Shown here: positions 1 to 9,462 of the stretch, in pieces
How the letters are laid out: the number at the start of each line of letters is the position of its first letter
Numbering within the stretch: the stretch's first letter is position 1
Assembly: GCA_021298215.1 (NCBI GenBank)
Contig: JAJTEE010000008.1
Coordinates: 17,694 to 81,693 of the forward strand
Reading direction: 5' to 3'
DNA: 64,000 nt
DNA from: Alphaproteobacteria bacterium
Lineage (GTDB): Bacteria > Pseudomonadota > Alphaproteobacteria > Paracaedibacterales > CAITNM01
Notes under the pieces: model-generated
What the model was told of the DNA's origin: nothing
The model's input: the letters and a program-made list of their open reading frames with translations, nothing else
Database searches by the model: none
Translations under genes and position numbers: made by a program

Positions 1-81
1 AAAAATTGGATAGACCAGAATTTAAAAAAAATTGTTGAAACAATAGTGGAAAAAGAAATAGAACGGATACGTCGCGGTTAA
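1..81 (+). CDS. PopZ-like (DUF2497) polar organising protein, C-terminal end only
   Basis: Only the last 26 codons lie in the window, ending with TAA at 79-81. The visible peptide has the form KNWIDQNL...VETIVEKEIERI. It matches the conserved C-terminal helix of the alphaproteobacterial DUF2497/PopZ family, where a W-LD-NLP-IVE-LV-EIER-like helix mediates self-assembly at the cell pole. The match rests on this short tail alone, so the family call is reasonably specific but the rest of the protein is unseen. A weak inverted repeat followed by T residues (ATAACT/AGTTAT, 92-107) lies just downstream and may be its terminator. Confidence 0.6.
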   Translation, partial: KNWIDQNLKKIVETIVEKEIERIRRG

Positions 82-116
82 ATCTTAAACGATAACTTTA
101 CAGTTATTTTCACATT

Positions 117-193
117 CGGAACGTAGCGCAGCCTGGTAGCGCACTATTCTGGGGGGATAGGGGTCGTGGGTTCGAATCCCGCCGTTCCGACCA
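117..193 (+). tRNA. tRNA-Pro (anticodon GGG)
   Basis: The 77-nt sequence folds as a cloverleaf. The acceptor stem 117-123 pairs with 183-189, the D arm carries AGCCTGGTA, and the anticodon stem 144-148 pairs with 156-160. The seven-base loop is CTGGGGG, which puts GGG at the anticodon. The T arm contains the standard TTCGAAT, followed by discriminator A190 and an encoded CCA at 191-193. The D-arm sequence GCGCAGCCTGGTAGCGC is typical of bacterial tRNA-Pro. It sits between the popZ-like gene and putA, which begins 16 nt after the CCA. Confidence 0.95.
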
Positions 194-209
194 TTTTGCT
201 GGAGAAATT

Positions 210-3200
210 ATGTTTGCGCCCTCGTTTATAAGTACCGAATTACATCACTTATGGAACCATTTCGAAAGATGGTATCGATTAGATGAGGAAAGCGCAGTTG
301 AATTTCTCTTAAATCAGCCAGTTTCAAATTGCCATGATTTAGCTTCCCAGAAAGCGCAAGGGATTATACATCAATTAAGAAATGCAAAATCAAGTCCCTT
401 ACGTATCGAAAATTTGTTGCAAACATATCGCTTAAGTACCCAAGAAGGTTTAGCATTGATGTGTATGTCAGAAGCGTTTCTGCGAATACCCGACAACTCC
501 ACAAAAAGCAAATTAGTAAGAGATAAACTCAATCTTGCATCTTGGAAAAATACAGATGAAGCAAATTGGGTAGAAAAGCTTGCAAATTTTAGCCTTGCGC
601 AGACAAGTAAATTTTTATCGCTAGGATCTTCTAATTCCTTTTTAAGTCATATTCCAGGTTTAGTTCGAAGATTTGGTGAACCCCTTATTCGCCAAATCAT
701 GGCAAAGATTATTCATATTATGGGAAATCAATTTGTTGTCGCAGAAACAATAGAGGAAGCAAGTGCAAAAAAAGGAAAAAACCTTTATTCCTTTGATATG
801 TTGGGGGAGTCAGCAAAAACCCATGAAGATGCACAGCGTTATTTTGCTGCGTATTTAAATGCCATTGAAATACTTAAAGGTCAACCAGGCGATATTACAG
901 AAAAATCAAGTATTTCCATTAAATTATCGGCACTTCATCCCCGTTATGAGTTATTTAAAAGAGAAAAAGTTAAGTCAGAGCTTGGAAAGACCTTGCTGGA
1001 ATTATGCCAAGCTGCGAAAGCAGCCGAAATTATGCTGACTGTGGATGCTGAAGAAACAGAAAGACTAGAACTATCATTGGAAATTATTCACGATGTATTT
1101 ACACACGCTTCATTAAAAGGATGGGGCGGTTTTGGTTTGGCGGTGCAAGCATATCAAAAACGTGCTCATGTTGTTATTGATTGGCTTATAGCGTTAGCAA
1201 AAGCAACAAATGAACATATGCATATCCGACTTGTAAAAGGGGCATACTGGGACAGCGAAATAAAATGGTGCCAAGAACGTGGATTAAGTAATTATCCAGT
1301 TTTCACACAAAAAGTTCACACTGACCTTTCCTATGCAGTATGCGCTGAAAAAATCTTAAGCGCTTCTTCTCTAATTTATGGACAATTCGCTACGCATAAC
1401 GCTTACACCGCATCATTTATCGTGGAGATGGCAGCAAAGAAATCTGCAGTGAATTTTGAATTGCAACGTTTGCATGGAATGGGTGATTCGTTATACGAAC
1501 ATATCCCAGCTCGCCATCGTATTTATGGTCCGGTGGGTGTTTACAAAGATCTATTAGCCTATTTAGTACGAAGACTATTAGAGAATGGCGCTAACAGCAG
1601 TTTTGTTCATCAAATCCATGATGCCTCAATTCCTATCGCAGCACTTACAAAAAATATTCGAACACACTGCCAAGAAACCAAAGGAAAATTACATCCAAAC
1701 ATTAATCTTCCTGAAGCAATGTATGGGACCTATCGGCGTAATTCTAAGGGCTCTGATGTATCGTCTTACAATTTTTTACAACATACGCGCAAATTATTAA
1801 GTGATTTTTCTTTAGAAGACGTTTCTATTTTATCGGGTGAAGATTTGGAAAAATTATTAGGCCATGCGCATCATGCCCAAAGTACTTGGGAAAAGTATGG
1901 AGTTAAAAAACGAGCGGACATTATTGAGAAATTAGGTGACCTCCTAGATCATCATCGTGATGAATTACTGCAACTCCTCTGTGCTGAAGCTAAAAAAACC
2001 ATTAACGATTGTATAGCAGAGATTAGAGAAGCTATCGATTTTTGCTACTATTATGCTCAGCAAGCTCGTTCTCTTTTAGAATTTCCAGTGCAATTACCTG
2101 GTCCGACAGGTGAGCTGAATAATTTATCATATCACGCGCGTGGTGTTTTTGTGTGTATTGCGCCTTGGAATTTTCCGTTGGCTATTTTTCTAGGACAGGC
2201 TGTAGCTGCATTAGTAACTGGAAATACAGTACTTGTTAAACCATCTCATCAAACACCAAGAATAGGCCAACTTGCAGTGAAACTAGCTTGTAAAGCGGGT
2301 GTTCCAAAAGATGTTTTTCAATTTATTCATTGCAAGGGTCTAGATGTTTCTAAATACCTCTTGACGGATGAACGTGTAAAAGGCGTTGTTTTTACAGGAG
2401 CTACGGACACTGCGATGCAAATCAATAAGGTGCTGGCAAGTCGAAAGGGTCCTATTATACCGTTCATTGCAGAAACGGGCGGAATGAATGCCATGATTGT
2501 CGATTCATCCGCTTTGCATGAACAAGTAGTAACGGATGTCATTATTTCTGCTTTCCAAAGCGCTGGACAACGTTGTTCTGCTCTTCGTATTCTCTGCGTT
2601 CAAGAAGAAGTGGTAGATAATTTATTACATATGCTAAGTGATGCGATGAAAGAAATTGAGGTTGGATTACCTAATCAGTTAAGCACAGATGTTGGACCTC
2701 TTATTGATAATCCGGCAAAAAAAAGTTTGGACAATCATGTATCTTATTTAGAAGAACTTGAAAGTAAGGGTTTGGCTAAAAAGATATACGCTTGCATTGC
2801 CCCAAAAGGTGATTGTTTTTTTGCGCCATCCTTGTGGGAAATTCGAAATATTAATTTATTAAAAGAAGAAGTATTTGGTCCTATAGTGCATGTCGTGCGC
2901 TTTAAAGAAAGTGATCTCGATGAAGTCTTTATTCAATTAAATAAAACAGGATATGGGCTCACTATGGGCATTCATAGTCGCTTAGAATCAACCATAGCGA
3001 CAGCTGAACGTCTTGCAAAGGTTGGAAATCTTTACGTGAATCGTAATATGATAGGTGCAGTGGTGGGCGTGCAACCCTTTGGTGGGGAAGGATTATCAGG
3101 TACAGGTCCTAAAGCTGGTGGTCCAAATTACTTGCTTCGTTTTGTGCATGAGAGAACTTTCACACAAAACCTCACCGCGTGTGGAGGCAATATAACTTTA

Positions 3201-3215
3201 TTAAGTAATATATAG
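210..3215 (+). CDS. putA: Bifunctional proline dehydrogenase / delta-1-pyrroline-5-carboxylate dehydrogenase PutA
   Basis: It oxidises proline to glutamate in two steps using FAD and then NAD. The PRODH half (about residues 130-450) shows [27 protein letters not shown] and ELQRLHGMG, which form the FAD and proline barrel. The aldehyde dehydrogenase half (about 520-980) shows APWNFP, FTGAT, catalytic Glu in AETGG (about residue 755) and catalytic Cys in SAGQRCS (about 789), and ends with [16 protein letters not shown]. At 1001 aa it is the short bifunctional form without the extra C-terminal domain of ~1300-aa PutA, and no N-terminal ribbon-helix-helix repressor domain is seen. GGAGAA lies 4 nt before the ATG. 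It follows tRNA-Pro and is followed 7 nt later by plsC. Its glutamate product could feed the dehydrogenase at 9463-14004. Confidence 0.97.
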   Translation: MFAPSFISTELHHLWNHFERWYRLDEESAVEFLLNQPVSNCHDLASQKAQGIIHQLRNAKSSPLRIENLLQTYRLSTQEGLALMCMSEAFLRIPDNSTKSKLVRDKLNLASWKNTDEANWVEKLANFSLAQTSKFLSLGSSNSFLSHIPGLVRRFGEPLIRQIMAKIIHIMGNQFVVAETIEEASAKKGKNLYSFDMLGESAKTHEDAQRYFAAYLNAIEILKGQPGDITEKSSISIKLSALHPRYELFKREKVKSELGKTLLELCQAAKAAEIMLTVDAEETERLELSLEIIHDVFTHASLKGWGGFGLAVQAYQKRAHVVIDWLIALAKATNEHMHIRLVKGAYWDSEIKWCQERGLSNYPVFTQKVHTDLSYAVCAEKILSASSLIYGQFATHNAYTASFIVEMAAKKSAVNFELQRLHGMGDSLYEHIPARHRIYGPVGVYKDLLAYLVRRLLENGANSSFVHQIHDASIPIAALTKNIRTHCQETKGKLHPNINLPEAMYGTYRRNSKGSDVSSYNFLQHTRKLLSDFSLEDVSILSGEDLEKLLGHAHHAQSTWEKYGVKKRADIIEKLGDLLDHHRDELLQLLCAEAKKTINDCIAEIREAIDFCYYYAQQARSLLEFPVQLPGPTGELNNLSYHARGVFVCIAPWNFPLAIFLGQAVAALVTGNTVLVKPSHQTPRIGQLAVKLACKAGVPKDVFQFIHCKGLDVSKYLLTDERVKGVVFTGATDTAMQINKVLASRKGPIIPFIAETGGMNAMIVDSSALHEQVVTDVIISAFQSAGQRCSALRILCVQEEVVDNLLHMLSDAMKEIEVGLPNQLSTDVGPLIDNPAKKSLDNHVSYLEELESKGLAKKIYACIAPKGDCFFAPSLWEIRNINLLKEEVFGPIVHVVRFKESDLDEVFIQLNKTGYGLTMGIHSRLESTIATAERLAKVGNLYVNRNMIGAVVGVQPFGGEGLSGTGPKAGGPNYLLRFVHERTFTQNLTACGGNITLLSNI

Positions 3216-3222
3216 GGTCAAT

Positions 3223-3945
3223 ATGAATTTTTTTGGGCGAGCTCGTTCTTTTATTTTTGATGTATTTTTTTATATTTTTTCAACTTTTGTATTCATATCT
3301 TTGTGGGTGCCGATGATCGTTTCGCCAAGAGCTTTTTGTGCTTTTTTTTATAAGGTATGGACACATATAGTACTATTTGTTTTAAAAAGCTGTGTCGGTC
3401 TTGATTATAAGATCATCGGAAAAGAAAAATTAGATAAAGCTCTAAAAAATGGTCCGGTAATTTTGGCATGTAAGCACCAGTCCGCCTGGGAAACATTAAT
3501 TTTTTCTACTCTGGTTGATAGATTTGTGATTGTTCTTAAAAAAGACCTTTTATATATCCCTGCATATCGAAACTATCTGCTGAAACTTAACAGCATCGTA
3601 ATAGATAGATCTAGTGGCATTAAATCGCTGAAGTCTCTTTTAAAACAGGGGAAAGATGCTATCAATAAGAATTTCTCAATTCTTATTTTCCCAGAAGGTA
3701 GACGTGGTGTGCATGGAGAAAAAGGGGAATATCAACCAGGAATTGGTGTTTTATACCAGGAGCTAAAAGTACCTGTGGTCCCCATAGCTCTCAATTCAGG
3801 TAAGTTTTGGGCCAGACGGTCAAATTTCAAAAAACCAGGCTGTATTACGCTTCAATTTTTAGATGCAATTCCAGAAGGTTTGCCAAGAGACGAATTCATG
3901 CATTTACTGCAAGAACGCATAGAAACAGCATGCGAAAAACTATAG
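3223..3945 (+). CDS. plsC: 1-acyl-sn-glycerol-3-phosphate acyltransferase
   Basis: This membrane enzyme acylates lysophosphatidic acid to phosphatidic acid in phospholipid synthesis. The 240-aa protein starts with a hydrophobic N-terminal segment (about residues 8-35). It then has the acyltransferase motif KHQSAWE (the HX4E variant common in alphaproteobacterial PlsC), a second block around VIDR, FPEGRR, and a VPVVPIALNSG block near the C-terminus. The length fits the family. It lies 7 nt after putA and probably shares its transcript. Its end is 7 nt from the end of the convergent ugd gene, with no obvious terminator between them. Confidence 0.93.
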   Translation: MNFFGRARSFIFDVFFYIFSTFVFISLWVPMIVSPRAFCAFFYKVWTHIVLFVLKSCVGLDYKIIGKEKLDKALKNGPVILACKHQSAWETLIFSTLVDRFVIVLKKDLLYIPAYRNYLLKLNSIVIDRSSGIKSLKSLLKQGKDAINKNFSILIFPEGRRGVHGEKGEYQPGIGVLYQELKVPVVPIALNSGKFWARRSNFKKPGCITLQFLDAIPEGLPRDEFMHLLQERIETACEKL

Positions 3946-3952
3946 TTACTAT

Positions 3953-5311
3953 TTAAAGTGTTTCTATAGATGTTTTTCCAATGCCATAGTATTTAAAGGC
4001 AGTCATATCCTCAGGGCGATAAATATTTCTGAAATCCATAAATAGCGGGGTAGTTTTTGTATTCATAAGTTTATGAATTTTCTCAACATCGAGCGCTCTA
4101 AATTCATTCCACTCGGTTAATATGACAACACATCCAGCATCTTTAACAGCATCATATGCAGACTTTTCAAATTGTGTTTTTTTCAGTTCTGGTTCGTAAT
4201 CTAAGGCATGTTGCAAGCGTTCACTACCCAAATAGTAAAGAGGATCATAAATAGATACGGCAATATTATTCTTGAGAATTTGAGGAATGATGGCGATGCT
4301 TGGTGCCTCTCTTAAATCATCCGTATTTGGCTTAAAAGTCAGTCCTAAAATAGTTACTTTTTTATTTGTTACACTTTTCATTGCTTGAATAATTTTTTCA
4401 GCCATATCAAGTTTACGTTGATCATTATATTGAATAACATCATCAATCAACGAACATTTTACATTATAGCTCGCCGCAATTTGACTGAGGGCTAGTGTAT
4501 CTTTTGGAAAACAAGAGCCACCATAACCAGGGCCGGCGTGCAGGAATTTTCCACCTATTCTCTTATCGAGGCCTATTCCCTTCGCTAATACCTGAACATC
4601 CGCATTAGTTTTTTCGCACAGATCAGCCATCTGATTAATGAAAGAAATTTTCATTGCTAGAAATCCATTAGCTGCGTATTTAATTAGCTCAGCTGTTTGA
4701 GGTGTTGTGAACACAATAGGTGTTTCAATCAGATATAAAGGCCTATAAAGTTTCTGTAAGATCTTTTGTGCCTTTTCACTATTAGTACCAATGACAATAC
4801 GATCAGGGCGTATAAAATCATTAATCGCAGAGCCCTCTCGTAAGAACTCAGGATTTGAAGCAACGTCAAAAGAGGTTCCTTCAATGAAATCTGGTCTAGT
4901 ATTTTGTATGATTTCAGCAACTTTACGCGATGTTCCTACAGGAACAGTGGATTTATTAACGATGACGGCGTATCCATCTAAAGCTTGAGCGATTTCCCTT
5001 GCAGATTCATACACGTATGTTAAATCAGCATGACCGTCACCACGCCTTGTAGGAGTGCCTACAGCAATCATGACAACATCAGACCCCTCGATAGAAGACT
5101 TTAAATCTGTTGTGAATTTTAATCGTTTAGCTTTAACACCTTGATTAACTAATGAATCAAGACCTGGTTCATAAATGGGTATTTTCCCCTCATTAAGATT
5201 ATCTATTTTGAGGCGATCCTTATCAACGCAGATGACTTCAAAGCCAAATTCAGCAAAGCAAGCTCCGCTTACTAGACCAACGTATCCTGCTCCAACAACT
5301 GTTATTTTCAT
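3953..5311 (-). CDS. ugd: UDP-glucose 6-dehydrogenase
   Basis: It oxidises UDP-glucose to UDP-glucuronate with two NAD, supplying uronic acid for surface polysaccharide. The N-terminal Rossmann motif GAGYVGL is at residues 7-13. The catalytic cysteine lies in GPGYGGSCFPKD (about residue 266), and a second nucleotide-binding domain contains ILGLTFKPNTDD. The 452-aa length is normal. It is the last gene of a four-gene minus-strand operon. Its start codon overlaps the upstream glycosyltransferase stop by one base (TAATG), implying translational coupling. Strict UDP-glucose specificity, as opposed to a GDP-mannose or UDP-GlcNAc homologue, is inferred from overall similarity. Confidence 0.92.
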   Translation of the reverse strand: MKITVVGAGYVGLVSGACFAEFGFEVICVDKDRLKIDNLNEGKIPIYEPGLDSLVNQGVKAKRLKFTTDLKSSIEGSDVVMIAVGTPTRRGDGHADLTYVYESAREIAQALDGYAVIVNKSTVPVGTSRKVAEIIQNTRPDFIEGTSFDVASNPEFLREGSAINDFIRPDRIVIGTNSEKAQKILQKLYRPLYLIETPIVFTTPQTAELIKYAANGFLAMKISFINQMADLCEKTNADVQVLAKGIGLDKRIGGKFLHAGPGYGGSCFPKDTLALSQIAASYNVKCSLIDDVIQYNDQRKLDMAEKIIQAMKSVTNKKVTILGLTFKPNTDDLREAPSIAIIPQILKNNIAVSIYDPLYYLGSERLQHALDYEPELKKTQFEKSAYDAVKDAGCVVILTEWNEFRALDVEKIHKLMNTKTTPLFMDFRNIYRPEDMTAFKYYGIGKTSIETL

Positions 5312-6180
5312 TATTTATCCATTATTTGTTTTAGCAAATCAGCTATTAAGCCAAAACACATAATAACTAAGCACGTTAATAATCCACCTATGCCTAATAA
5401 AAATCCACTTCTGAGACCAAGAAGTGCTGACGCCAAAAATCCTAAAATAGAACACAGGAAGCAAAAAATTGCAAATAATAGGAATATCTTTAGAGGGTTG
5501 TAATACGTAATAGCTTGAACAATATATTGCATCGTTCTCAAAGAATCAGCAAAAAGCTTTACCTTTGTTTTACCTTCTCTCGCATGATAAGGGATCTCAG
5601 TGTACTTAACAGTTTTTCCTGTCATCATGTACGCTAGAGTTATAGAAGTCGTGAAGCTAAATGTTTCACAAAGATGTTTAAAATATTTTTTTGCTGTTTG
5701 CTTTGAAAAAACCCTAAATCCAGAGTTGATGTCTGGAATTGATCTTCCTGCCGTAAATTCAACCAAAAATCTCAGTATTTTTCTTAAAGGAGATTTAAGT
5801 ATGGACTCTTTGTAAAACTTTCCTGTTCTTGCTCCCACTACCATATCAAAACCCTTCTTATAAAGATCAAGTAAATCACCAATCTTTTCAAAGGGGTATG
5901 TTAAGTCGCAATCAATAATCACTATAGTGTCATGTGTTGCTGCATCAATTCCATCTTTTAATGATCTGCCGTATCCTAAATTATGCGGATGGCGCACAAC
6001 TTTTATAGAGTCTTTGTCGTATTTCTTTAAGCGTTCAAAAGTTTTATCTTCTGAACCATCATCTACGATGACAAGCTCCCATTTTTTAAGCTTAAGTTCT
6101 CCAAGTGTTTTTTTTATGTATTCAACAGTTGGCTCAATTGCATCTTCTTCATTGTAAGCCGGAATAACAATACTAAACAT
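5311..6180 (-). CDS. GT2 family glycosyltransferase, dolichyl-phosphate-mannose-synthase type
   Basis: It probably transfers a sugar from a nucleotide donor to a polyprenyl phosphate at the inner membrane. The GT-A fold begins with IPAYNEE, then VIVDDGS (Asp40-41) and the metal-binding DCD (about residues 90-92), and later DINSGFRVF. Two hydrophobic segments near residues 230-285 anchor the C-terminus, as in the DPM1/ArnC-like subgroup. It sits between asnB (9 nt upstream) and ugd (one-base overlap), so it belongs to a surface glycan operon. The sugar donor cannot be read from the sequence. Its product could serve the GT-C-like membrane protein two genes upstream. Confidence 0.88.
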   Translation of the reverse strand: MFSIVIPAYNEEDAIEPTVEYIKKTLGELKLKKWELVIVDDGSEDKTFERLKKYDKDSIKVVRHPHNLGYGRSLKDGIDAATHDTIVIIDCDLTYPFEKIGDLLDLYKKGFDMVVGARTGKFYKESILKSPLRKILRFLVEFTAGRSIPDINSGFRVFSKQTAKKYFKHLCETFSFTTSITLAYMMTGKTVKYTEIPYHAREGKTKVKLFADSLRTMQYIVQAITYYNPLKIFLLFAIFCFLCSILGFLASALLGLRSGFLLGIGGLLTCLVIMCFGLIADLLKQIMDK

Positions 6181-6189
6181 AATTTTCCC

Positions 6190-8076
6190 TTAGAGCGTCT
6201 GCTTTTCAAAAAACGTATTCATCCATGAACTTAGGCAGAATAAACCAAAGAGCTTATAGCTGCAATCAGTTCTTTTGTCACGATGGTTTTTCCACAATTT
6301 TTCCAATGCCCTTTTATCAAACCACTCATTCATGTGAGGATTTTCTAATACTTCTTCTATAGCATCGTTGGTTAACCACTTAGACACAGGAGAGCTAAAT
6401 CCTTCTTTTTTTCCAAAAAGTATGGAGCGGGGGAGGTCCTTCTCTAAGCTTTTCTTTAATAGGTATTTTGTACGCATAGCGCGTATTTTATATTTTGTCG
6501 GTAATCTGATAATCCATTCGGCTAGCTTGTGATTTAAAAATGGCGCTCTTACTTCTAAAGAATGCATCATACTAACGCGGTCAACTTTTACTAAGATGTC
6601 ATCAACCATCCACGTTTTTAAATCAACATAAAAATGTTGCTCTAACATATCGCAGTTTTTTACATCTTGATAAAATCTATCGAAAGTTTCGAAAGGATTA
6701 TGATGCAACACTTTATCTTTATAACGATCGTGTAAAATAGATTGTTTTTCGGAATCAGAAAAAATAGTTCTCCAACTGTAATGCGCATGTTGTGGTGATA
6801 GACAAAGTCCTTTGGTAAATTGTTTCAATTTGTAATCGAATGAGACCTTATTATAATTTACAGGGATATGATCAACTGCTGTTGATAGCATATTCTTAAA
6901 GGGTAAGTATTTAAAAAATTGATGCAATATATCAGCACGATATGTCTCATATCCACCAAAGAGTTCATCTCCTCCATCGCCTGATAGGCAAACTGTTGCG
7001 CTTTTTCTAGCAAGTTTTGCAAGAGTATACATAGGAATCATAGAGGTGTCTGCGAAAGGTTCATCTAAATTTTCCGCAATTCTTTTTACACATGTTATGT
7101 TTTCTGGATCTACAACTTCCCATATATGCTTAAGTTGCATATGTTCTGCGACGAATTTTGCTTTATCCAATTCGTTATAAGATGCTTCAGTAAATCCTAT
7201 GGTAAAAGCTTGCAAATACTCATTAATGGATGCATTTTTTACAGCCGTCGCGATAGCAGATGAATCTATCCCTCCGCTTAAAAAAATTCCTAACGGTACA
7301 TCTGAAAGAGAACAATCTTTAACGGTATCTGTGAAAAGCGTATTAAACTGCTCGATTAAATCGCTTTCAGAAATCTCCCATTTAGGGGCATAAAAGGAAT
7401 CAGCCAAAGACCAGTAGGCTTTTGTGATTGGTTCTTGATTATTCCTCAAAACCATATAATGTGCGGGAGCTAGTTTATGTATACCTTCAACAATGCTTTG
7501 CTCCGTCAAAATATAATTAAGCGATAAAAATTGAGAGATGGCTTTAGGATTTAATGATTTTGGGCATTTCGGATGATGTAGTAAGGCTTTTAATTCAGAA
7601 GCAAAAACAACGCCTCCATTAGGCAAATTAAAATAATATAAAGGCTTTTCACCGAAACGATCTCTTACTAAGTACAGCTCCTTTAAAGCATTATCCCATA
7701 AAGCAAACGCAAACATTCCTTCGATATGCGATAAAGCTTCTACACCCCAATGATTCCATGCAGCTAAAATAACCTCAGTATCACCATGTGTTTTGAATTG
7801 ATATCCATGTTGAGAAAGATGTTGTTGAAGCTTCTTAAAATTATATATTTCCCCATTAAAAACAATAACATATCTACCTGACGCATCATGCATCGGTTGA
7901 TTTGCTATGGAAGATGTATCCTGTATAGATAAACGTTGATGGCCAAGAGAAATAAAGTCAGTATTCCACTCGCCATAAGCATCCGTACCTCTATGGCTCA
8001 TGGAGCTTGTGATTTTTTTTAAAAGGCCCGCACTATTTTCATTATTCCATGCCAGAACACCAGCTATTGCGCACAT
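6190..8076 (-). CDS. asnB: AsnB-type glutamine-dependent amidotransferase (asparagine synthase family)
   Basis: The N-terminus MCAIAGV places the class II glutaminase nucleophile at Cys2, followed by SHRGTDA, QRLSIQD and NGEIYN. The C-terminal synthetase domain has the ATP-binding SGGIDSS (about residue 266), LSGDGGDELFGGY and EVRAPFLNH. At 628 aa it matches the long AsnB family often found in polysaccharide loci. The simple call is asparagine synthesis. However, it is embedded between glycosyltransferase genes and upstream of ugd, and homologues in O-antigen clusters amidate uronic acids, so a glycan substrate is plausible. Its start overlaps the end of the upstream membrane protein by 13 bases. 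Confidence 0.88.
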   Translation of the reverse strand: MCAIAGVLAWNNENSAGLLKKITSSMSHRGTDAYGEWNTDFISLGHQRLSIQDTSSIANQPMHDASGRYVIVFNGEIYNFKKLQQHLSQHGYQFKTHGDTEVILAAWNHWGVEALSHIEGMFAFALWDNALKELYLVRDRFGEKPLYYFNLPNGGVVFASELKALLHHPKCPKSLNPKAISQFLSLNYILTEQSIVEGIHKLAPAHYMVLRNNQEPITKAYWSLADSFYAPKWEISESDLIEQFNTLFTDTVKDCSLSDVPLGIFLSGGIDSSAIATAVKNASINEYLQAFTIGFTEASYNELDKAKFVAEHMQLKHIWEVVDPENITCVKRIAENLDEPFADTSMIPMYTLAKLARKSATVCLSGDGGDELFGGYETYRADILHQFFKYLPFKNMLSTAVDHIPVNYNKVSFDYKLKQFTKGLCLSPQHAHYSWRTIFSDSEKQSILHDRYKDKVLHHNPFETFDRFYQDVKNCDMLEQHFYVDLKTWMVDDILVKVDRVSMMHSLEVRAPFLNHKLAEWIIRLPTKYKIRAMRTKYLLKKSLEKDLPRSILFGKKEGFSSPVSKWLTNDAIEEVLENPHMNEWFDKRALEKLWKNHRDKRTDCSYKLFGLFCLSSWMNTFFEKQTL

Positions 8077-9404
8077 AATTTCTCATTTTGCTTTAGCAAA
8101 TATGGCCATAATTTTGATAAGAAAATAATAAGCATCCCAAAAAATAAAGCATTCGTTGTATAAACATAGCGCGTTAATGGAGGCTCAAATAAACAAACAA
8201 GAGAAGAGTTTCCTAAATGCATAATGATTGAGGTTAAAGTGCACGTATAAAGAGGATTTAACTTTTTGCTTTTAAACGCAGCAATGATACAAGAAAGACT
8301 CAAAAGAAACATGAAAAAGAAACACGAATATCCGCCCACGCCTCTTATGGTGTCCTTAATATAATAAATCGCTGTGGGTATGAAGTTTTTTTGAATTAAT
8401 TGCAGACCCATATCAAGAGCATTTTTATCAATAATTTGTTGCGCTTGAAAAGGGCTAAGTTGCTTTGAAAGAGTTTTTTCCAAAATCTCTTTGGCCCAGA
8501 CTTTGCTCCAAATTTTTGAAGAGATTTTATGATACATCGTATTGTATAAATATTCGTAGGCATAAAGTTCTTTTGCAGGCTGATCAGGATCAATTATTTC
8601 ATTTCTTTTTAGTTCTTCTGTTACTTCAGATATGAATTTTTTTTGCAAGGGCTCATCAATGCTTTTCAAAGCACTACTTGATGCAACGAACAAAGGGCGC
8701 ATTAAGAATTGAGTTCCAACAAAAGGTGTGCCTGCAAAATGTCCATGATATGCGAGGTGATATCCTCGTTCTGCTATAAAAAAAATGCACAAAGATAAAA
8801 GAGTTTTTAGTAAACAGTGTATCGAAAAGTATGCATTTTTTTCAAAAATCAATACATAAAATCCATAGATAAAAGACACGACGTAGAAAAATACGAACTG
8901 TTGTCTTGTGAAACAAAGTATAAAAAGCGACACGCTGAACATAGTTAAGTCACTCCCTTTTTTATAAATGCATGCTTTAAAAAAGAAACATGTGGTTAAT
9001 AAAAATAAGGGGTAGGCAACGCTTTCACTTAATATATTCCAAGCTGCTGAATGAGATAGCATTGGAAATATGAAAATGGAAATTATTATGATAAATACAA
9101 AAAAGGATAATTTAAAATATGTGCGCAAAAATGCTGACAAATAATAGATTGAGCCTAAAGAAAATAGTGTTTGAAAAAGGGCAAGATATTTAAAAGCTTG
9201 TTCTTTAAAAATAAACTTAAAGAACCCTATCATCATCGGGTACATGCCAATTCGCAGAATGGAATTGCTTTCGTAGGATTCGCTATCAGGTAAGAAGTTA
9301 GGACCTTTAATAAAGCTAAGCACTAAAATAGAAAGAAAAATAAAAAAAACAACTACACTTTCTGTAGTTTTAGAAAGCTTACTCACACTTAATAGCCTAA
9401 ACAA
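8064..9404 (-). CDS. Polytopic membrane protein, possible GT-C glycosyltransferase
   Basis: About ten hydrophobic segments span the 446-aa protein. After the first segment, a short loop carries PDSESYESN followed by RIGMYPMM. Such an acidic D-x-x-x-Y loop followed by YP is typical of GT-C enzymes that use polyprenyl-phosphate sugars, so this may be a lipid-linked sugar transferase. The rest is not recognisable and a polymerase or flippase-like role is not excluded. The reading frame opens with TTG at 9404, with no good ribosome site. GTG at 9386, nine bases after TTTAGG, is an alternative start. It heads the glycan operon, 58 nt downstream of the glutamate dehydrogenase gene. Confidence 0.6.
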   Translation of the reverse strand: MFRLLSVSKLSKTTESVVVFFIFLSILVLSFIKGPNFLPDSESYESNSILRIGMYPMMIGFFKFIFKEQAFKYLALFQTLFSLGSIYYLSAFLRTYFKLSFFVFIIIISIFIFPMLSHSAAWNILSESVAYPLFLLTTCFFFKACIYKKGSDLTMFSVSLFILCFTRQQFVFFYVVSFIYGFYVLIFEKNAYFSIHCLLKTLLSLCIFFIAERGYHLAYHGHFAGTPFVGTQFLMRPLFVASSSALKSIDEPLQKKFISEVTEELKRNEIIDPDQPAKELYAYEYLYNTMYHKISSKIWSKVWAKEILEKTLSKQLSPFQAQQIIDKNALDMGLQLIQKNFIPTAIYYIKDTIRGVGGYSCFFFMFLLSLSCIIAAFKSKKLNPLYTCTLTSIIMHLGNSSLVCLFEPPLTRYVYTTNALFFGMLIIFLSKLWPYLLKQNEKLCAQ

Positions 9405-9462
9405 TTGTATGGCACATTATTGTCCGTTTTGCCTAAAACATCAATAGTAGGATATTTAAGAA

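Noticed and set aside
92..107. Hairpin ATAACT-TTAC-AGTTAT as a firm popZ terminator
   Set aside because: The six-base stem is AT-rich with only a short T run; mentioned under the popZ fragment but not listed as a feature.
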